64,000 nucleotides of DNA from Escherichia ruysiae (GTDB lineage Bacteria; Pseudomonadota; Gammaproteobacteria; Enterobacterales; Enterobacteriaceae), in NCBI RefSeq assembly GCF_031323975.1, contig NZ_JAVIWS010000001.1, forward strand, positions 2,418,001-2,482,000, read 5' to 3'. The notes beneath the pieces were generated by a model. The model had not been told where the DNA came from and did not search any database. It was given only the letters and a program-made list of their open reading frames with translations. How positions within the stretch are numbered: the stretch's first letter is position 1; each line of letters begins with the position of its first letter. This document shows positions 33,451-45,235 of the stretch, in pieces. Position numbers and translations under genes: made by a program.

Positions 33451-34820
33451 TAGGCAGCTTAACCGCGCGCATCTTCGCCATCTTCTGGCTGACGCTGGCG
33501 CTGGTGTTGATGTTGGTTTTGATGTTACCCAAGCTCGATTCACGCCAGATGACCGAGCTTCTGGATAGCGAACAGCGTCAGGGGCTGATGATTGAGCAGC
33601 ATGTCGAAGCGGAACTGGCGAACGATCCACCCAACGATTTAATGTGGTGGCGCCGTCTGTTCCGTGCCATTGATAAGTGGGCACCACCGGGGCAGCGTTT
33701 GTTACTGGTGACAACCGAAGGCCGCGTGATTGGCGCAGAACGCAGCGAAATGCAGATCATTCGCAACTTTATTGGCCAGGCCGATAACGCCGATCACCCG
33801 CAGAAGAAAAAGTATGGTCGCGTGGAACTGGTCGGCCCGTTCTCTGTGCGTGATGGCGAAGATAATTACCAACTGTATCTGATTCGTCCAGCCAGCAGTT
33901 CTCAATCCGATTTCATTAACTTACTGTTTGACCGTCCGCTATTACTGCTGATTGTCACCATGTTGGTCAGTACGCCGCTGCTGTTGTGGTTAGCCTGGAG
34001 TCTGGCAAAACCAGCGCGTAAGCTGAAAAACGCTGCCGATGAAGTCGCCCAGGGAAACTTACGCCAGCATCCGGAACTGGAAGCGGGGCCACAGGAATTT
34101 CTTGCCGCAGGTGCCAGTTTTAACCAGATGGTCACCGCGCTGGAGCGCATGATGACCTCCCAGCAGCGCCTGCTTTCTGATATTTCTCACGAGCTGCGCA
34201 CGCCGCTGACGCGTCTGCAACTGGGTACGGCGTTACTGCGCCGTCGTAGTGGTGAAAGTAAGGAACTGGAGCGTATTGAAACCGAAGCGCAACGTCTGGA
34301 CAGCATGATCAACGACCTGTTGGTGATGTCACGTAATCAGCAGAAAAACGCGCTGGTGAGCGAGACAATCAAAGCCAATCAGTTATGGAGCGAAGTGCTG
34401 GATAACGCAGCGTTCGAAGCGGAGCAGATGGGCAAGTCGTTTACCGTTAACTTCCCGCCTGGGCCGTGGCCGCTGTACGGAAACCCGAACGCCCTGGAAA
34501 GTGCGCTGGAAAACATTGTTCGTAATGCCCTGCGTTATTCCCATACGAAGATTGAAGTGGGCTTTGCGGTAGATAAAGACGGTATCACCATTACGGTGGA
34601 CGACGATGGTCCTGGCGTCAGCCCGGAAGATCGCGAACAGATTTTCCGTCCGTTCTATCGCACTGATGAAGCACGCGATCGTGAATCTGGCGGTACAGGT
34701 CTGGGGCTGGCGATTGTCGAAACCGCCATTCAGCAGCACCGTGGTTGGGTTAAAGCTGAAGACAGCCCGCTGGGCGGTTTACGGCTGGTAATTTGGCTGC
34801 CGCTGTATAAGCGGAGTTAA
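33447..34820 (+). CDS. cpxA: Envelope stress sensor histidine kinase CpxA
   Basis: CpxA is a 457-residue inner-membrane kinase/phosphatase. Transmembrane helices lie at about residues 8-28 and 165-186 and flank a periplasmic sensor domain to which CpxP binds. HAMP follows (about 187-240), then the H box with His248 (SDISHELRTPLTRL). The ATPase domain has the N box (ENIVRNALRYS), DDDGPGV and GGTGLGLAIVE. A REP pair follows the stop. Confidence 0.98.
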   Translation: MIGSLTARIFAIFWLTLALVLMLVLMLPKLDSRQMTELLDSEQRQGLMIEQHVEAELANDPPNDLMWWRRLFRAIDKWAPPGQRLLLVTTEGRVIGAERSEMQIIRNFIGQADNADHPQKKKYGRVELVGPFSVRDGEDNYQLYLIRPASSSQSDFINLLFDRPLLLLIVTMLVSTPLLLWLAWSLAKPARKLKNAADEVAQGNLRQHPELEAGPQEFLAAGASFNQMVTALERMMTSQQRLLSDISHELRTPLTRLQLGTALLRRRSGESKELERIETEAQRLDSMINDLLVMSRNQQKNALVSETIKANQLWSEVLDNAAFEAEQMGKSFTVNFPPGPWPLYGNPNALESALENIVRNALRYSHTKIEVGFAVDKDGITITVDDDGPGVSPEDREQIFRPFYRTDEARDRESGGTGLGLAIVETAIQQHRGWVKAEDSPLGGLRLVIWLPLYKRS

Positions 34821-34828
34821 ACTCCGCG

Positions 34829-34910
34829 CAGGCCGGATAGGCGTTTACGCCGCATCCGGCGTTTGAGCAGGATGCCTGATGCGACGCTGATCGCGTCTTA
34901 TCAGGTCTAC
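34829..34910. repeat. REP pair (BIME) between cpxA and yiiM
   Basis: Units at 34829-34860 (GGCCGGATAGGCG...CGCATCCGGC) and 34874-34910 (GCCTGATGCGACG...TATCAGGTCTAC) lie between convergent cpxA and yiiM. Both are slightly degenerate. Confidence 0.88.
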
Positions 34911-34920
34911 TCTTCGGGGG

Positions 34921-35595
34921 TTATTTCCCCCACAAACGCCGCGAATTATCTTCAATCTTGCCGCTAAGTCGGCGCTTCTGCATCGTCCGCGTCCAGCTTT
35001 TCGACAGCCCGGCAGCGGAGAGTAAACGGTGATACTGCTCGTCATCAAACGGCATATGCCATGCGATAGCTATTGCCTCCTGCACGGTGACATCGCTGAC
35101 GCGAGAAACCAGCTCCAGCGGAGCATCCGCAGATACCAACCCCGGCGCAATCACGCTATACAGCCAGCCAACTTTACCGGCGTTTTGCATCAACTGCGCC
35201 ATATCGCTGATGTCAAAATGGTAATTGAGTTTGTAACACGGGGAGCGCGGTTGGGTGACCTGAATTAATGCCTCACCCCAGCGGAAAATATCGCCAATAT
35301 AAACATTGCTTTCCGTCAGGCCGTCGGTTGAGAGGTTTTCACCAAACGCAGGCGCAACAAACAAATCTGCCTGTTCAGGAAATTCCCGCGCCCAGTAGAG
35401 ATAATGCTCACGAGGATAGTGACACAGCGCCCTGTCCGGCCCACCGTGAACTATTTTCTCTGCCTGCTCGTCACCTTCCAGACCCAGCTCTGTCAACATC
35501 AACTCGCCATCGACCTGGATTTTCGCAATCGCGCTGGGTTTGCTTTCGGGATAAGCCTGTATTTTGCCTGTGTATACATCAACCGGATATCGCAT
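34921..35595 (-). CDS. yiiM: MOSC-domain protein YiiM
   Basis: YiiM is a 224-residue MOSC-domain protein involved in 6-N-hydroxylaminopurine detoxification. It is a molybdenum-cofactor enzyme acting alongside YcbX. The MOSC core includes HGGPDRALCHYPREHYLYW near residue 50, and the conserved cysteine that probably binds Mo is in QPRSPCYKLNYH near residue 115. The start is ATG 35595 (MRYPVDVYTG); five extra in-frame codons upstream are less likely. It is divergent from the aldolase gene. Confidence 0.93.
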   Translation of the reverse strand: MRYPVDVYTGKIQAYPESKPSAIAKIQVDGELMLTELGLEGDEQAEKIVHGGPDRALCHYPREHYLYWAREFPEQADLFVAPAFGENLSTDGLTESNVYIGDIFRWGEALIQVTQPRSPCYKLNYHFDISDMAQLMQNAGKVGWLYSVIAPGLVSADAPLELVSRVSDVTVQEAIAIAWHMPFDDEQYHRLLSAAGLSKSWTRTMQKRRLSGKIEDNSRRLWGK

Positions 35596-35712
35596 CTGTT
35601 CCCTCTCCACCGAGAAATTTCCCCATTAGACCATATTTATTTTACGTCAGGCGCGCAAAATGAGAGCACGGTTCACATGACGACGTCTTAGAAATGTTAT
35701 CAATGAGATGAA

Positions 35713-35731
35713 TTTGAAACGCCATTTCATT
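35713..35731. promoter_or_regulatory. Candidate KdgR operator upstream of the aldolase gene
   Basis: TTTGAAACGCCATTTCATT matches the recalled KdgR consensus AATRAAAYRNYRTTTYATT at all but the first two positions, with TGAAA/TTTCA arms. It ends three bases before the AGGAG ribosome site, a repressing position. A second copy precedes kdgT, which supports a shared 2-keto-3-deoxygluconate regulon. It is seen only by eye. Confidence 0.6.
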
Positions 35732-35747
35732 ATCAGGAGTGTACAAC

Positions 35748-36638
35748 GTGACCGAGCAAACACAGTTTTCTGGCGTCTGGTGTCCTTCCATTACGCCAAT
35801 GGATAAAGACGGTAATGTGGATCTTAACGGACTGAAGAAGCATCTGCAGCGGCTAACAGAAGCCAATATTGATGTGATATTGCTGATGGGCAGCATTGGT
35901 GAATTTGCCTCTTTCACTCTCGAAGAGAGACTCATACTTATCCGCGAAGCGCGTTCCATGAGCACATTAAAAATGGTCGCTAACGTTTCTTCCACCTGCA
36001 CACACGATGTGCTGATGATGGCGCAAGAGGCGTATCGCACAGGCTATGATGCAGTGATGATCCTCCCGCCTTACTACTACGGCCAGACGGCAAAACAATT
36101 ATTAAGCTATTTCCGCCATCTGGGTCGCGAATTACAGGGCAAATGGTTCGCATATAACTTCCCGGCAAGAACCGGTTGTGATTTAACCCCTGACCTGGTC
36201 GCCACGCTGGCGAGTGAATTTCCTGACTTTGCCGGAATTAAAGATACCGTCGATTGCCAGTCACACACCCGCAGCATGATTCAGGCAACCCAGGCAGTTC
36301 GTTCTGATTTTGCAGTGCTTTCGGGCTATGACGAGTATTACATTCCTAATCTGCTGGCAGGCGGCGCGGGAATAATATCCGGCCTGAACAACGTTATGCC
36401 GGAGCTGTTTGTCGAAGCCCGTGAAGCCTTCAAACGCGGCGACCTGGCGGCTTTACAAGAGATTCAGCAACAGATTGGCACTTATATGTCCATCTACGCC
36501 ATTGGTGAGGATTTTGTCACCACCATCAAGACAGTGGTATCGCGTAAGTTTGGCTATTGCACTGGCGTATCACGCAATGCGGGTGGTGAGTTAAGAGAAA
36601 GTGAATGTCGAACGATTGATGAAGTCTTTGTCAGATAA
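35748..36638 (+). CDS. DapA-family aldolase, probably 2-keto-3-deoxygluconate aldolase
   Basis: This 296-residue protein belongs to the dihydrodipicolinate synthase/N-acetylneuraminate lyase (class I aldolase) family. The Schiff-base lysine is Lys165 (FAGIKDTVD), the catalytic tyrosine Tyr136 (FAYNFPARTG), and the keto-acid loop is MGSIGEFASFT near residue 48. Relatives YagE and YjhH cleave 2-keto-3-deoxygluconate to pyruvate and glyceraldehyde. Convergent kdgT and the KdgR-like box make the same substrate likely here, which is inference. The start is GTG 35748, eight bases after AGGAG; GTG 35739 overlaps that site. I recall no gene here in K-12. Confidence 0.85.
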   Translation: MTEQTQFSGVWCPSITPMDKDGNVDLNGLKKHLQRLTEANIDVILLMGSIGEFASFTLEERLILIREARSMSTLKMVANVSSTCTHDVLMMAQEAYRTGYDAVMILPPYYYGQTAKQLLSYFRHLGRELQGKWFAYNFPARTGCDLTPDLVATLASEFPDFAGIKDTVDCQSHTRSMIQATQAVRSDFAVLSGYDEYYIPNLLAGGAGIISGLNNVMPELFVEAREAFKRGDLAALQEIQQQIGTYMSIYAIGEDFVTTIKTVVSRKFGYCTGVSRNAGGELRESECRTIDEVFVR

Positions 36639-36644
36639 CGCAAA

Positions 36645-36680
36645 AGGCCGGATGACTACAAATCATCCGGCCTCTTGATT
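36645..36680. terminator. Terminator between the aldolase gene and kdgT
   Basis: AGGCCGGATGA (36645-36655) pairs perfectly with TCATCCGGCCT (36663-36673), with A and T tracts on the two sides. It probably serves both convergent genes. Confidence 0.88.
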
Positions 36681-36694
36681 TATATGGATGGAGA

Positions 36695-37678
36695 TTACTT
36701 CACCGTACCCAATATTTCGATTTTCGCCGCTCTGGCTTTAACTTTGCGCGACCAGACAGAAGTCAGAATCGGCACCAGAATCGAGGTCACAATCACTGAC
36801 GTCGCCACCAGCGAAGTTGCCGCTGGCGCCATTGGTTTAAAGGCGGGGATCATTTCAGCAATCAGTACCGGCGTCGCCACCGCAGCACCGGCAGAACTGG
36901 AAGCCGCGATTCCGGCTGTACCATCGCCACCGCCAATCAATTTATCGGCAATAATCAACGGAATACCGGTCACGACGATCACCGCCACACCCAGCAAGAT
37001 CCCCAGCAAACCGGTCTGAGCAATCACGGTTAAATCAATGGTATTGCCCAGCGCAAAGGCAAAGAACGGGATCAGCGTCTGTACGGCTTTGCTGAAAAAT
37101 TCTCGCAGCTCAGGGTCAAGGTTCCCTAACGCAAAGCCGACGAGGAACGGTAATACCGCACCGACGAAAACATGCGGTTCAAACGATGCAATCCCGGCAG
37201 TCCCCAGAATAATCATCGTCATAAGCGGCCCGGATTCCAGCGACATTAATACAAACGCCCCGGCCTCTTCTTTAGTGCCATACTGCTGCATGATCGAAGC
37301 GTAAAGTCCGCCGTTGGTCATATCCATCGCCGCCACCAGCGCCAGCGTTGAAAGTCCGGCAAAGAATCCAACTTCAACACCATGTTCAGGAATAATGCGT
37401 GAAGCAATTGCCGCAACCACCCACGCCACGGCAATTTTAGTTACCACCAGCGTACCGGATTTACGCAATACCGTTCCCGTCGCACTTAATTTTATCGATG
37501 CCCCCATGCAGAAAAACCACACCGCCAGAATCGGCACCGTGCCGGTAATCATTCCATTTGTGAATGAACCAAAGTATTTTCCCGCCCCTGGCGAGAAAGT
37601 GTGACACAGTGCGCCAAGGAACAGCGGGACGAGCATCATCCCTCCTGGGATTTTCTCTATCGTGTGTTTTATCTGCAT
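36695..37678 (-). CDS. kdgT: 2-keto-3-deoxygluconate:H+ symporter KdgT
   Basis: KdgT is a 327-residue inner-membrane permease with about ten hydrophobic segments that imports 2-keto-3-deoxygluconate. The N-terminus is [20 protein letters not shown]; small-residue-rich helices ([20 protein letters not shown]) lie near residue 250. In-frame starts also exist at 37684 and 37687, but AGGTGA is spaced best for ATG 37678. A KdgR-like operator lies 120 bp upstream. The neighbouring aldolase would supply the next step if imported sugar acid is cleaved without phosphorylation. Confidence 0.94.
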   Translation of the reverse strand: MQIKHTIEKIPGGMMLVPLFLGALCHTFSPGAGKYFGSFTNGMITGTVPILAVWFFCMGASIKLSATGTVLRKSGTLVVTKIAVAWVVAAIASRIIPEHGVEVGFFAGLSTLALVAAMDMTNGGLYASIMQQYGTKEEAGAFVLMSLESGPLMTMIILGTAGIASFEPHVFVGAVLPFLVGFALGNLDPELREFFSKAVQTLIPFFAFALGNTIDLTVIAQTGLLGILLGVAVIVVTGIPLIIADKLIGGGDGTAGIAASSSAGAAVATPVLIAEMIPAFKPMAPAATSLVATSVIVTSILVPILTSVWSRKVKARAAKIEILGTVK

Positions 37679-37798
37679 TTTCATCACCTATCGGCATATT
37701 TTTATAGGCTGATGCATAAGTCCTTCACGATGCATCAGTGTTGATGGAAATGAAGATAGACATTCAACAGAGCAATAAAAGTGATCAAAACCACATCA

Positions 37799-37817
37799 AT
37801 TGAAACGTTGTTTTATT
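37799..37817. promoter_or_regulatory. Candidate KdgR operator upstream of kdgT
   Basis: ATTGAAACGTTGTTTTATT matches the recalled KdgR consensus at 18 of 19 positions. kdgT is a known KdgR target in E. coli. The rest of the kdgT-sodA spacer (37679-37937) is AT-rich promoter DNA with the sodA 3' end. Confidence 0.7.
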
Positions 37818-37937
37818 TTTATAGGATCATTGTTTTTATTTTGAAATTGATCACAAAAAAACCACCGCTATGTGCGATGGTTTGTTTTTTATGCTGAAAA
37901 ACGGCGTAAACGCCTCATTGCAGTAGGCAATATGCGA

Positions 37938-38558
37938 TTATTTTTTCGCCGCGAAACGTGCCGCAGCTTCGTCCCAGTTCACCACGTTCCAGAACTCTTT
38001 GATGTAGTCCGGACGGCGGTTCTGGAATTTCAGGTAGTAAGCGTGTTCCCACACATCCAGACCCAGAACAGGGAAGCCGGAAGCGCCAGAAATGGCTTCG
38101 CCCATCAGCGGGGAGTCCTGATTAGCAGTAGAAACCACCGCCAGTTTATCGCCTTTAAGCACCAGCCATGCCCAGCCGGAACCAAAGCGGGAAGCTGCCG
38201 CTTTCTCAAATTCTGCTTTGAAGTTATCAACGGAACCGAAATCACGTTCGATAGCCGCTTTCAGGTCGCCCTGCAAAGTCGTGCCTTTTTTCAGGCCTTT
38301 CCAGAACAGGCTGTGGTTGGCGTGACCACCAGCGTTGTTGCGCAGCACGGTTTTTTTGTCTGCTGGCAGCTGATCCAGTTTGGTGATCAGCTCTTCAACC
38401 GGCAGGTTGGCGAATTCTGGCAGGCTTTCCAGCGCCGCATTGGCGTTGTTGACGTAAGTCTGATGGTGCTTGGTGTGGTGGATTTCCATGGTCTGCTTAT
38501 CGAAGTGCGGTTCCAGGGCATCGTAAGCATACGGCAGGGATGGCAGGGTATAGCTCAT
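37938..38558 (-). CDS. sodA: Superoxide dismutase [Mn]
   Basis: SodA is a 206-residue cytosolic enzyme that dismutates superoxide. Manganese ligands are in [26 protein letters not shown] and [15 protein letters not shown] (the Asp and His pair). The start is ATG 38558 ([10 protein letters not shown]); two more in-frame codons to 38564 are less likely. It is divergent from rhaT. A Fur box lies upstream, in line with the known Fur, Fnr, ArcA and SoxS control. Confidence 0.97.
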   Translation of the reverse strand: MSYTLPSLPYAYDALEPHFDKQTMEIHHTKHHQTYVNNANAALESLPEFANLPVEELITKLDQLPADKKTVLRNNAGGHANHSLFWKGLKKGTTLQGDLKAAIERDFGSVDNFKAEFEKAAASRFGSGWAWLVLKGDKLAVVSTANQDSPLMGEAISGASGFPVLGLDVWEHAYYLKFQNRRPDYIKEFWNVVNWDEAAARFAAKK

Positions 38559-38631
38559 ATTCATCTCCAGTATTGTCGGGCGGCCGATTGTTAATGCCGC
38601 GTAAGCAGTTGGTTCATTATAGTTAATTAAA

Positions 38632-38716
38632 TGATATTGAAAATGATTATCAATGCCGTACTTTTCATAGGGGAATGGTTTTGCAGGGAAATGTCCGAGA
38701 TGTGAACCAAATCACC
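38632..38716. promoter_or_regulatory. Fur box for sodA and CRP site for rhaT
   Basis: TGATATTGAAAATGATTATC (38632-38651) resembles the 19-bp Fur box at the sodA promoter. TGTGA-ACCAAA-TCACC (38701-38716) is a good CRP site on the rhaT side, consistent with CRP and RhaS activation of rhaT. The remaining ~280-bp spacer holds no gene. Confidence 0.75.
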
Positions 38717-38842
38717 CACTTAATGCCGTGATTGCCAGTAAATCGACAACGGCGGCAACAGGCGAAAGGTTAATCGACAGCACGATTTTTACACTCATCT
38801 CGTCGGAGATGTGACGCGACGAAAAATGATGAGGATAAGAAG

Positions 38843-39877
38843 ATGAGTAACGCGATTACGATGGGGATATTTTGGCATTTGATCGGCGCGGCCAGTGCAG
38901 CCTGTTTTTACGCTCCGTTCAAAAAAGTAAAAAAGTGGTCATGGGAAACCATGTGGTCTGTCGGTGGGATTGTTTCGTGGATTATTCTGCCGTGGGCCAT
39001 CAGCGCCATGCTACTACCTGATTTCTGGGCATATTACAGCTCGTTCAGTCTCTCTACCCTGCTGCCTGTTTTTCTGTTCGGCGCTATGTGGGGGATTGGT
39101 AATATCAACTACGGTCTGACCATGCGTTATCTCGGCATGTCGATGGGGATAGGTATCGCCATTGGCATTACGTTGATCGTCGGTACGCTGATGACGCCAA
39201 TTATCAACGGCAATTTCGATGTGCTGATTAACACCGACGGTGGGCGCATGACGTTGCTCGGCGTACTGGTGGCGTTGATTGGCGTGGGGATTGTGACTCG
39301 CGCCGGGCAGTTGAAAGAGCGCAAAATGGGCATTAAAGCCGAAGAGTTCAACCTGAAAAAAGGGCTGGTGCTGGCGGTAATGTGCGGCATTTTCTCTGCC
39401 GGGATGTCTTTTGCGATGAACGCCGCAAAACCGATGCATGAAGCGGCTGCCGCGCTGGGTGTTGATCCACTGTATGTCGCTCTGCCAAGCTATGTTGTCA
39501 TCATGGGTGGCGGCGCGATCATCAACCTCGGTTTCTGTTTTATTCGTCTGGCAAAAGTGAAAGATTTGTCGCTAAAAGCCGACTTCTCGCTGGCAAAACC
39601 GCTGATCATCCACAACGTATTGCTCTCGGCACTGGGGGGTTTGATGTGGTATCTGCAATTCTTTTTCTATGCCTGGGGACACGCCCGCATTCCGGCGCAG
39701 TATGACTACATCAGTTGGATGCTGCATATGAGTTTCTACGTATTGTGCGGCGGTATCGTCGGGCTGGTGCTGAAAGAGTGGAACAATGCGGGACGCCGTC
39801 CGGTTACCGTATTGAGCCTCGGTTGTGTGGTGATTATTGTCGCCGCCAACATCGTCGGCATGGGCATGGCAAGTTAA
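38843..39877 (+). CDS. rhaT: L-rhamnose:H+ symporter
   Basis: RhaT is a 344-residue inner-membrane sugar transporter with ten predicted transmembrane helices (drug/metabolite transporter superfamily). It starts [20 protein letters not shown] after GAGGATAAGAAG. It is induced by RhaS with rhamnose. Its stop overlaps that of the convergent rhaR by four bases. Confidence 0.96.
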   Translation: MSNAITMGIFWHLIGAASAACFYAPFKKVKKWSWETMWSVGGIVSWIILPWAISAMLLPDFWAYYSSFSLSTLLPVFLFGAMWGIGNINYGLTMRYLGMSMGIGIAIGITLIVGTLMTPIINGNFDVLINTDGGRMTLLGVLVALIGVGIVTRAGQLKERKMGIKAEEFNLKKGLVLAVMCGIFSAGMSFAMNAAKPMHEAAAALGVDPLYVALPSYVVIMGGGAIINLGFCFIRLAKVKDLSLKADFSLAKPLIIHNVLLSALGGLMWYLQFFFYAWGHARIPAQYDYISWMLHMSFYVLCGGIVGLVLKEWNNAGRRPVTVLSLGCVVIIVAANIVGMGMAS

Positions 39878-40722
39878 TCTTTCTGGGAGTTGCGATGACG
39901 CCACTGGCTGGGCGTCATCCCAGTTTCCCGGGTAAACACCACCGAAAAGTAGTTACTGTCTTCAAAGCCACATTCTGTCGAAATATCACTGATTAACAGG
40001 CGGCTATGCTGGAGAAGATATTGCGCATGGCACACTCTGACCTGCCGCAGATATTGATTGATGGTCATCCCGGTCTGCTGGCGAAATTGCTGGCGCAAGA
40101 CGCGTTCACTGCACGCCGCCTCATCACAAAATTTATCCAGCACAAAAGGACTTTTCAGGCTGGCCGCCAGTCGGGTAATCAGCTTATCCAGCAACGTTTC
40201 GCTGGATGTTGGCGGTAACGAATCACTGGTGTAGCGATGACGTTTCAAAAGCATCACCAACTGCCCGAACAGTAACTCCGCCATTTCGTTGGCAAACGGC
40301 GCGGGCTGATTGCTTTCGTGCTCAAGCTGCCCGATAACCTGCCGCACCAGCGCCATGCCCGCACTGCCTAAACGCCAGTGTGGTTGTCCTGCGCTGGCGT
40401 TAAACCCTGGAATCGCCCCCTGCCAGTCGAGATTAAGCGTCAGCCGCTCCGGGCAATAAATAATGTTCTGCAAAACCAGATCGTTAACGGAAGCGTAGGA
40501 GTGTTTATCGTCTGCGTGGATATAAAAGAGATCGCCACGAGTAATACGATGAGGACGATCGTTGAGCACGTGCAAACCGTTACCGCGCCAGACGATCACC
40601 AGTTCACAAAAATCATGTGTATGCTCGGCAAAGACATCCTGCGGATAACGATCAGCCACAGCGACCGCCTGCTGTTCGCTGGCAAAAAAATCTTTTTTAC
40701 GAAGGACAAACTGATGAGCCAC
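39874..40722 (-). CDS. rhaR: AraC-family activator RhaR
   Basis: RhaR is a 282-residue regulator that, with L-rhamnose, activates the rhaSR promoter. The cupin-like sugar-binding domain has the [11 protein letters not shown] motif near residue 35. Two helix-turn-helix units are at the C-terminus ([22 protein letters not shown] and [20 protein letters not shown]). The first ~17 residues ([17 protein letters not shown]) differ clearly from the K-12 version I recall. It follows rhaS after 72 bp. Confidence 0.94.
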   Translation of the reverse strand: MAHQFVLRKKDFFASEQQAVAVADRYPQDVFAEHTHDFCELVIVWRGNGLHVLNDRPHRITRGDLFYIHADDKHSYASVNDLVLQNIIYCPERLTLNLDWQGAIPGFNASAGQPHWRLGSAGMALVRQVIGQLEHESNQPAPFANEMAELLFGQLVMLLKRHRYTSDSLPPTSSETLLDKLITRLAASLKSPFVLDKFCDEAACSERVLRQQFRQQTGMTINQYLRQVRVCHAQYLLQHSRLLISDISTECGFEDSNYFSVVFTRETGMTPSQWRHRNSQKD

Positions 40723-40794
40723 CGTGCCACCTCAGCCAGAAGACGTGTTTGATTATTCATAAACTGGCGTGGAAATACGTTGAGAAGATTCGCG

Positions 40795-41631
40795 TTATTG
40801 CAGAAAGCCATCCCGTCCCTGACGAATATCACGCGGTGACCAGTTAAACTCTCGGCGAAAAAGCGTCGAAAAGTGGTTACTGTCGCTGAATCCGCAGCGA
40901 TAGGCGATGTCAGTAACGCTGGCCTCGCTGTGGCGTAACAGATGACGCGCTTTCACCAACCGTAAACGGTTAAGGTAACGCTGGGGCGTCAAACCAGTTT
41001 GCTGTTTTAACTGACGATGCAATGTACGTAGTGACAAAGAAAATTGATCCGCCATCATTTCCCAATTCACCTCGTCGGCAAAATGCTCTTCCAGCCAGGC
41101 CAACAACAAGTTCAGACGCGATTCGCGACTTTCCATGCTCTCCTGCAAACTGTTTTTACGCAGCAAGAGCAGTAATTGCATAAACAAAATCTCACCGCTG
41201 GCTTTCGAGGGTAAATCATTCGTTCTTTCCTGCTGTTCCAGTTGCGAAACCAGTTGCCGTACCTGCTGCAATATGCTGTGGCTCACGCGCCAATGGGACG
41301 GATATTGCCCGTCTTGTTCTTGCGGCAGAAGCTGATGCAGCCCGGCGAGAAACTGAAATCTATCCGGTGAGCGATACAGCACATTGGTCAAATACAGATT
41401 GTCCGTATGTTCGTATAAATGCCGATCATGATCGCGCACGAAACAGATTGTTCCACCGGAGATGGTATAAGGCTGCCCATTGAAAATGTGGATACCCGTG
41501 CCGTGTTCGACAATCACAATCTCATGGAAATCATGGTGATGTTCAGGAAAATCCACCTGTGGAAGCCGGGGTTCTATTGCCACAGACACGTTACCAGACG
41601 GAAAAAAATCCACGCAATGTAATACGTCCAT
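40795..41631 (-). CDS. rhaS: AraC-family activator RhaS
   Basis: RhaS is a 278-residue regulator that activates rhaBAD and rhaT with L-rhamnose. The N-terminal domain carries [19 protein letters not shown]; the DNA-binding domain has [20 protein letters not shown] and [20 protein letters not shown]. From memory it differs from K-12 at a few dozen positions in the N-terminal two thirds, while the DNA-binding part is nearly unchanged. It is divergent from rhaB. Confidence 0.94.
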   Translation of the reverse strand: MDVLHCVDFFPSGNVSVAIEPRLPQVDFPEHHHDFHEIVIVEHGTGIHIFNGQPYTISGGTICFVRDHDRHLYEHTDNLYLTNVLYRSPDRFQFLAGLHQLLPQEQDGQYPSHWRVSHSILQQVRQLVSQLEQQERTNDLPSKASGEILFMQLLLLLRKNSLQESMESRESRLNLLLAWLEEHFADEVNWEMMADQFSLSLRTLHRQLKQQTGLTPQRYLNRLRLVKARHLLRHSEASVTDIAYRCGFSDSNHFSTLFRREFNWSPRDIRQGRDGFLQ

Positions 41632-41794
41632 ATAAGCCTCCTGATGCCGTCAACATGGCGGAATAGTAATCAAGCGATTTGGTTCTTACCTTAAATTTTC
41701 GACAGCAAAACACGTAAAAAATGTCTATTTTTCAAGATAAAGCGTGATTTTTCAGAAAATGCGGCAAACATCACACCACCACAATTCTGAAAAT

Positions 41795-41870
41795 TGTGAA
41801 CGCCATCACGTTCATCTTTCCCTGGTTGCCAGTGGTGTATTTTCCTGTCAGTAACGAGAAGGTAGCGAAG
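41795..41870 (+). promoter_or_regulatory. rhaBAD promoter: CRP and RhaS sites
   Basis: TGTGA-ACGCCA-TCACG (41795-41810) is the CRP site. It is followed by the two RhaS half-sites, around ATCTTTCCCTGGTTGCCA (about 41814-41831) and GTAACGAGAAGGTAGCGAAG (about 41851-41870). The latter abuts the -35 region of rhaB. Layout and spacing match the known E. coli promoter. The rhaS-side half of the spacer (41632-41790) holds the rhaSR promoter. Confidence 0.85.
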
Positions 41871-41906
41871 TCGGGCGCTTCTTAGACTGGGCGTAATGAA
41901 ACCTAG

Positions 41907-44644
<2,738 letters not shown>

Positions 44645-44649
44645 ACACC

Positions 44650-44683
44650 GCCGGATGCGGCGCGAGCGCCTTATCCGGCCTAC
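44650..44683. repeat. REP unit after rhaA
   Basis: A single REP palindrome (GCCGGATGCGGCG...CTTATCCGGCCTAC) begins six bases after the rhaA stop, just before the tandem array. Confidence 0.88.
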
Positions 44684-44709
44684 GGGTCGAATGACCGTGC
44701 GGGCTGTCA

Positions 44710-45181
44710 CCCTCACCCCGACCCTCTCCCTGAAAGGGTGAGGGAGAAAACCGCAGCACCCTCCGGCAACGGAGTTAAACACTGCACCGTCCCCTCTCCC
44801 TGAAAGGGCGAGGGAGAAAACCGCAGCACCCTCCGGCAACGGAGTTAAACACTGCACCGTCCCCTCTCCCTGAAAAGGCGAGGGAGAAAACCACAGCACC
44901 CTCCGGCAACGGAGCTAAACACTGCGCCGTCCCCTCTCCCTGAAAGGGCGAGGGAGAAAACCGCAGCACCCTCCGGCAACGGAGTTAAACACTGCACCGT
45001 CCCCTCTCCCTGAAAGGGCGAGGGAGAAAACCGCAGCACCCTCCGGCAACGGAGTTAAACACTGCACCGTCCCCTCTCCCTGAAAGGGCGAGGGAGAAAA
45101 CCGCAGCACCCTCCGGCAACGGAGCTAAACACTGCGCCGGACAGTCCCCTCGCCCCTTTGGGGAGAGGGTTAGGGTGAGGG
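44710..45181. repeat. Array of six 70-bp hairpin units between rhaA and rhaD
   Basis: Six head-to-tail units start at 44722, 44792, 44862, 44932, 45002 and 45072, each exactly 70 bp. Each holds an imperfect stem around CCCTGAAAGGG and a perfect CTCCG-GCAA-CGGAG hairpin with a GNRA loop. Unit 1 differs in its first stem; units 3 and 6 share GGAGCTAAACACTGCGCC. The block is flanked by a 21-bp inverted repeat (44710-44730 and 45161-45181, 19 of 21 matching). It looks like a GC-rich intergenic palindrome (boxC-like) expanded in tandem. It is non-coding. The rest of the 591-bp gap holds the REP unit and the rhaD leader. Confidence 0.95.
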
Positions 45182-45235
45182 GAACAAGCCGCACCATGTA
45201 TCAACAAGGCAACCGAATTTACAGGAACACAGAAC

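Noticed and set aside
37872..38594. 240-codon forward frame opposite sodA
   Set aside because: It is antisense to an intact, highly expressed sodA, with no homology or start signal.
44710..45181. Possible CRISPR array
   Set aside because: The whole 70-bp unit repeats, including the would-be spacers, so there are no unique spacers, and no cas genes are nearby.
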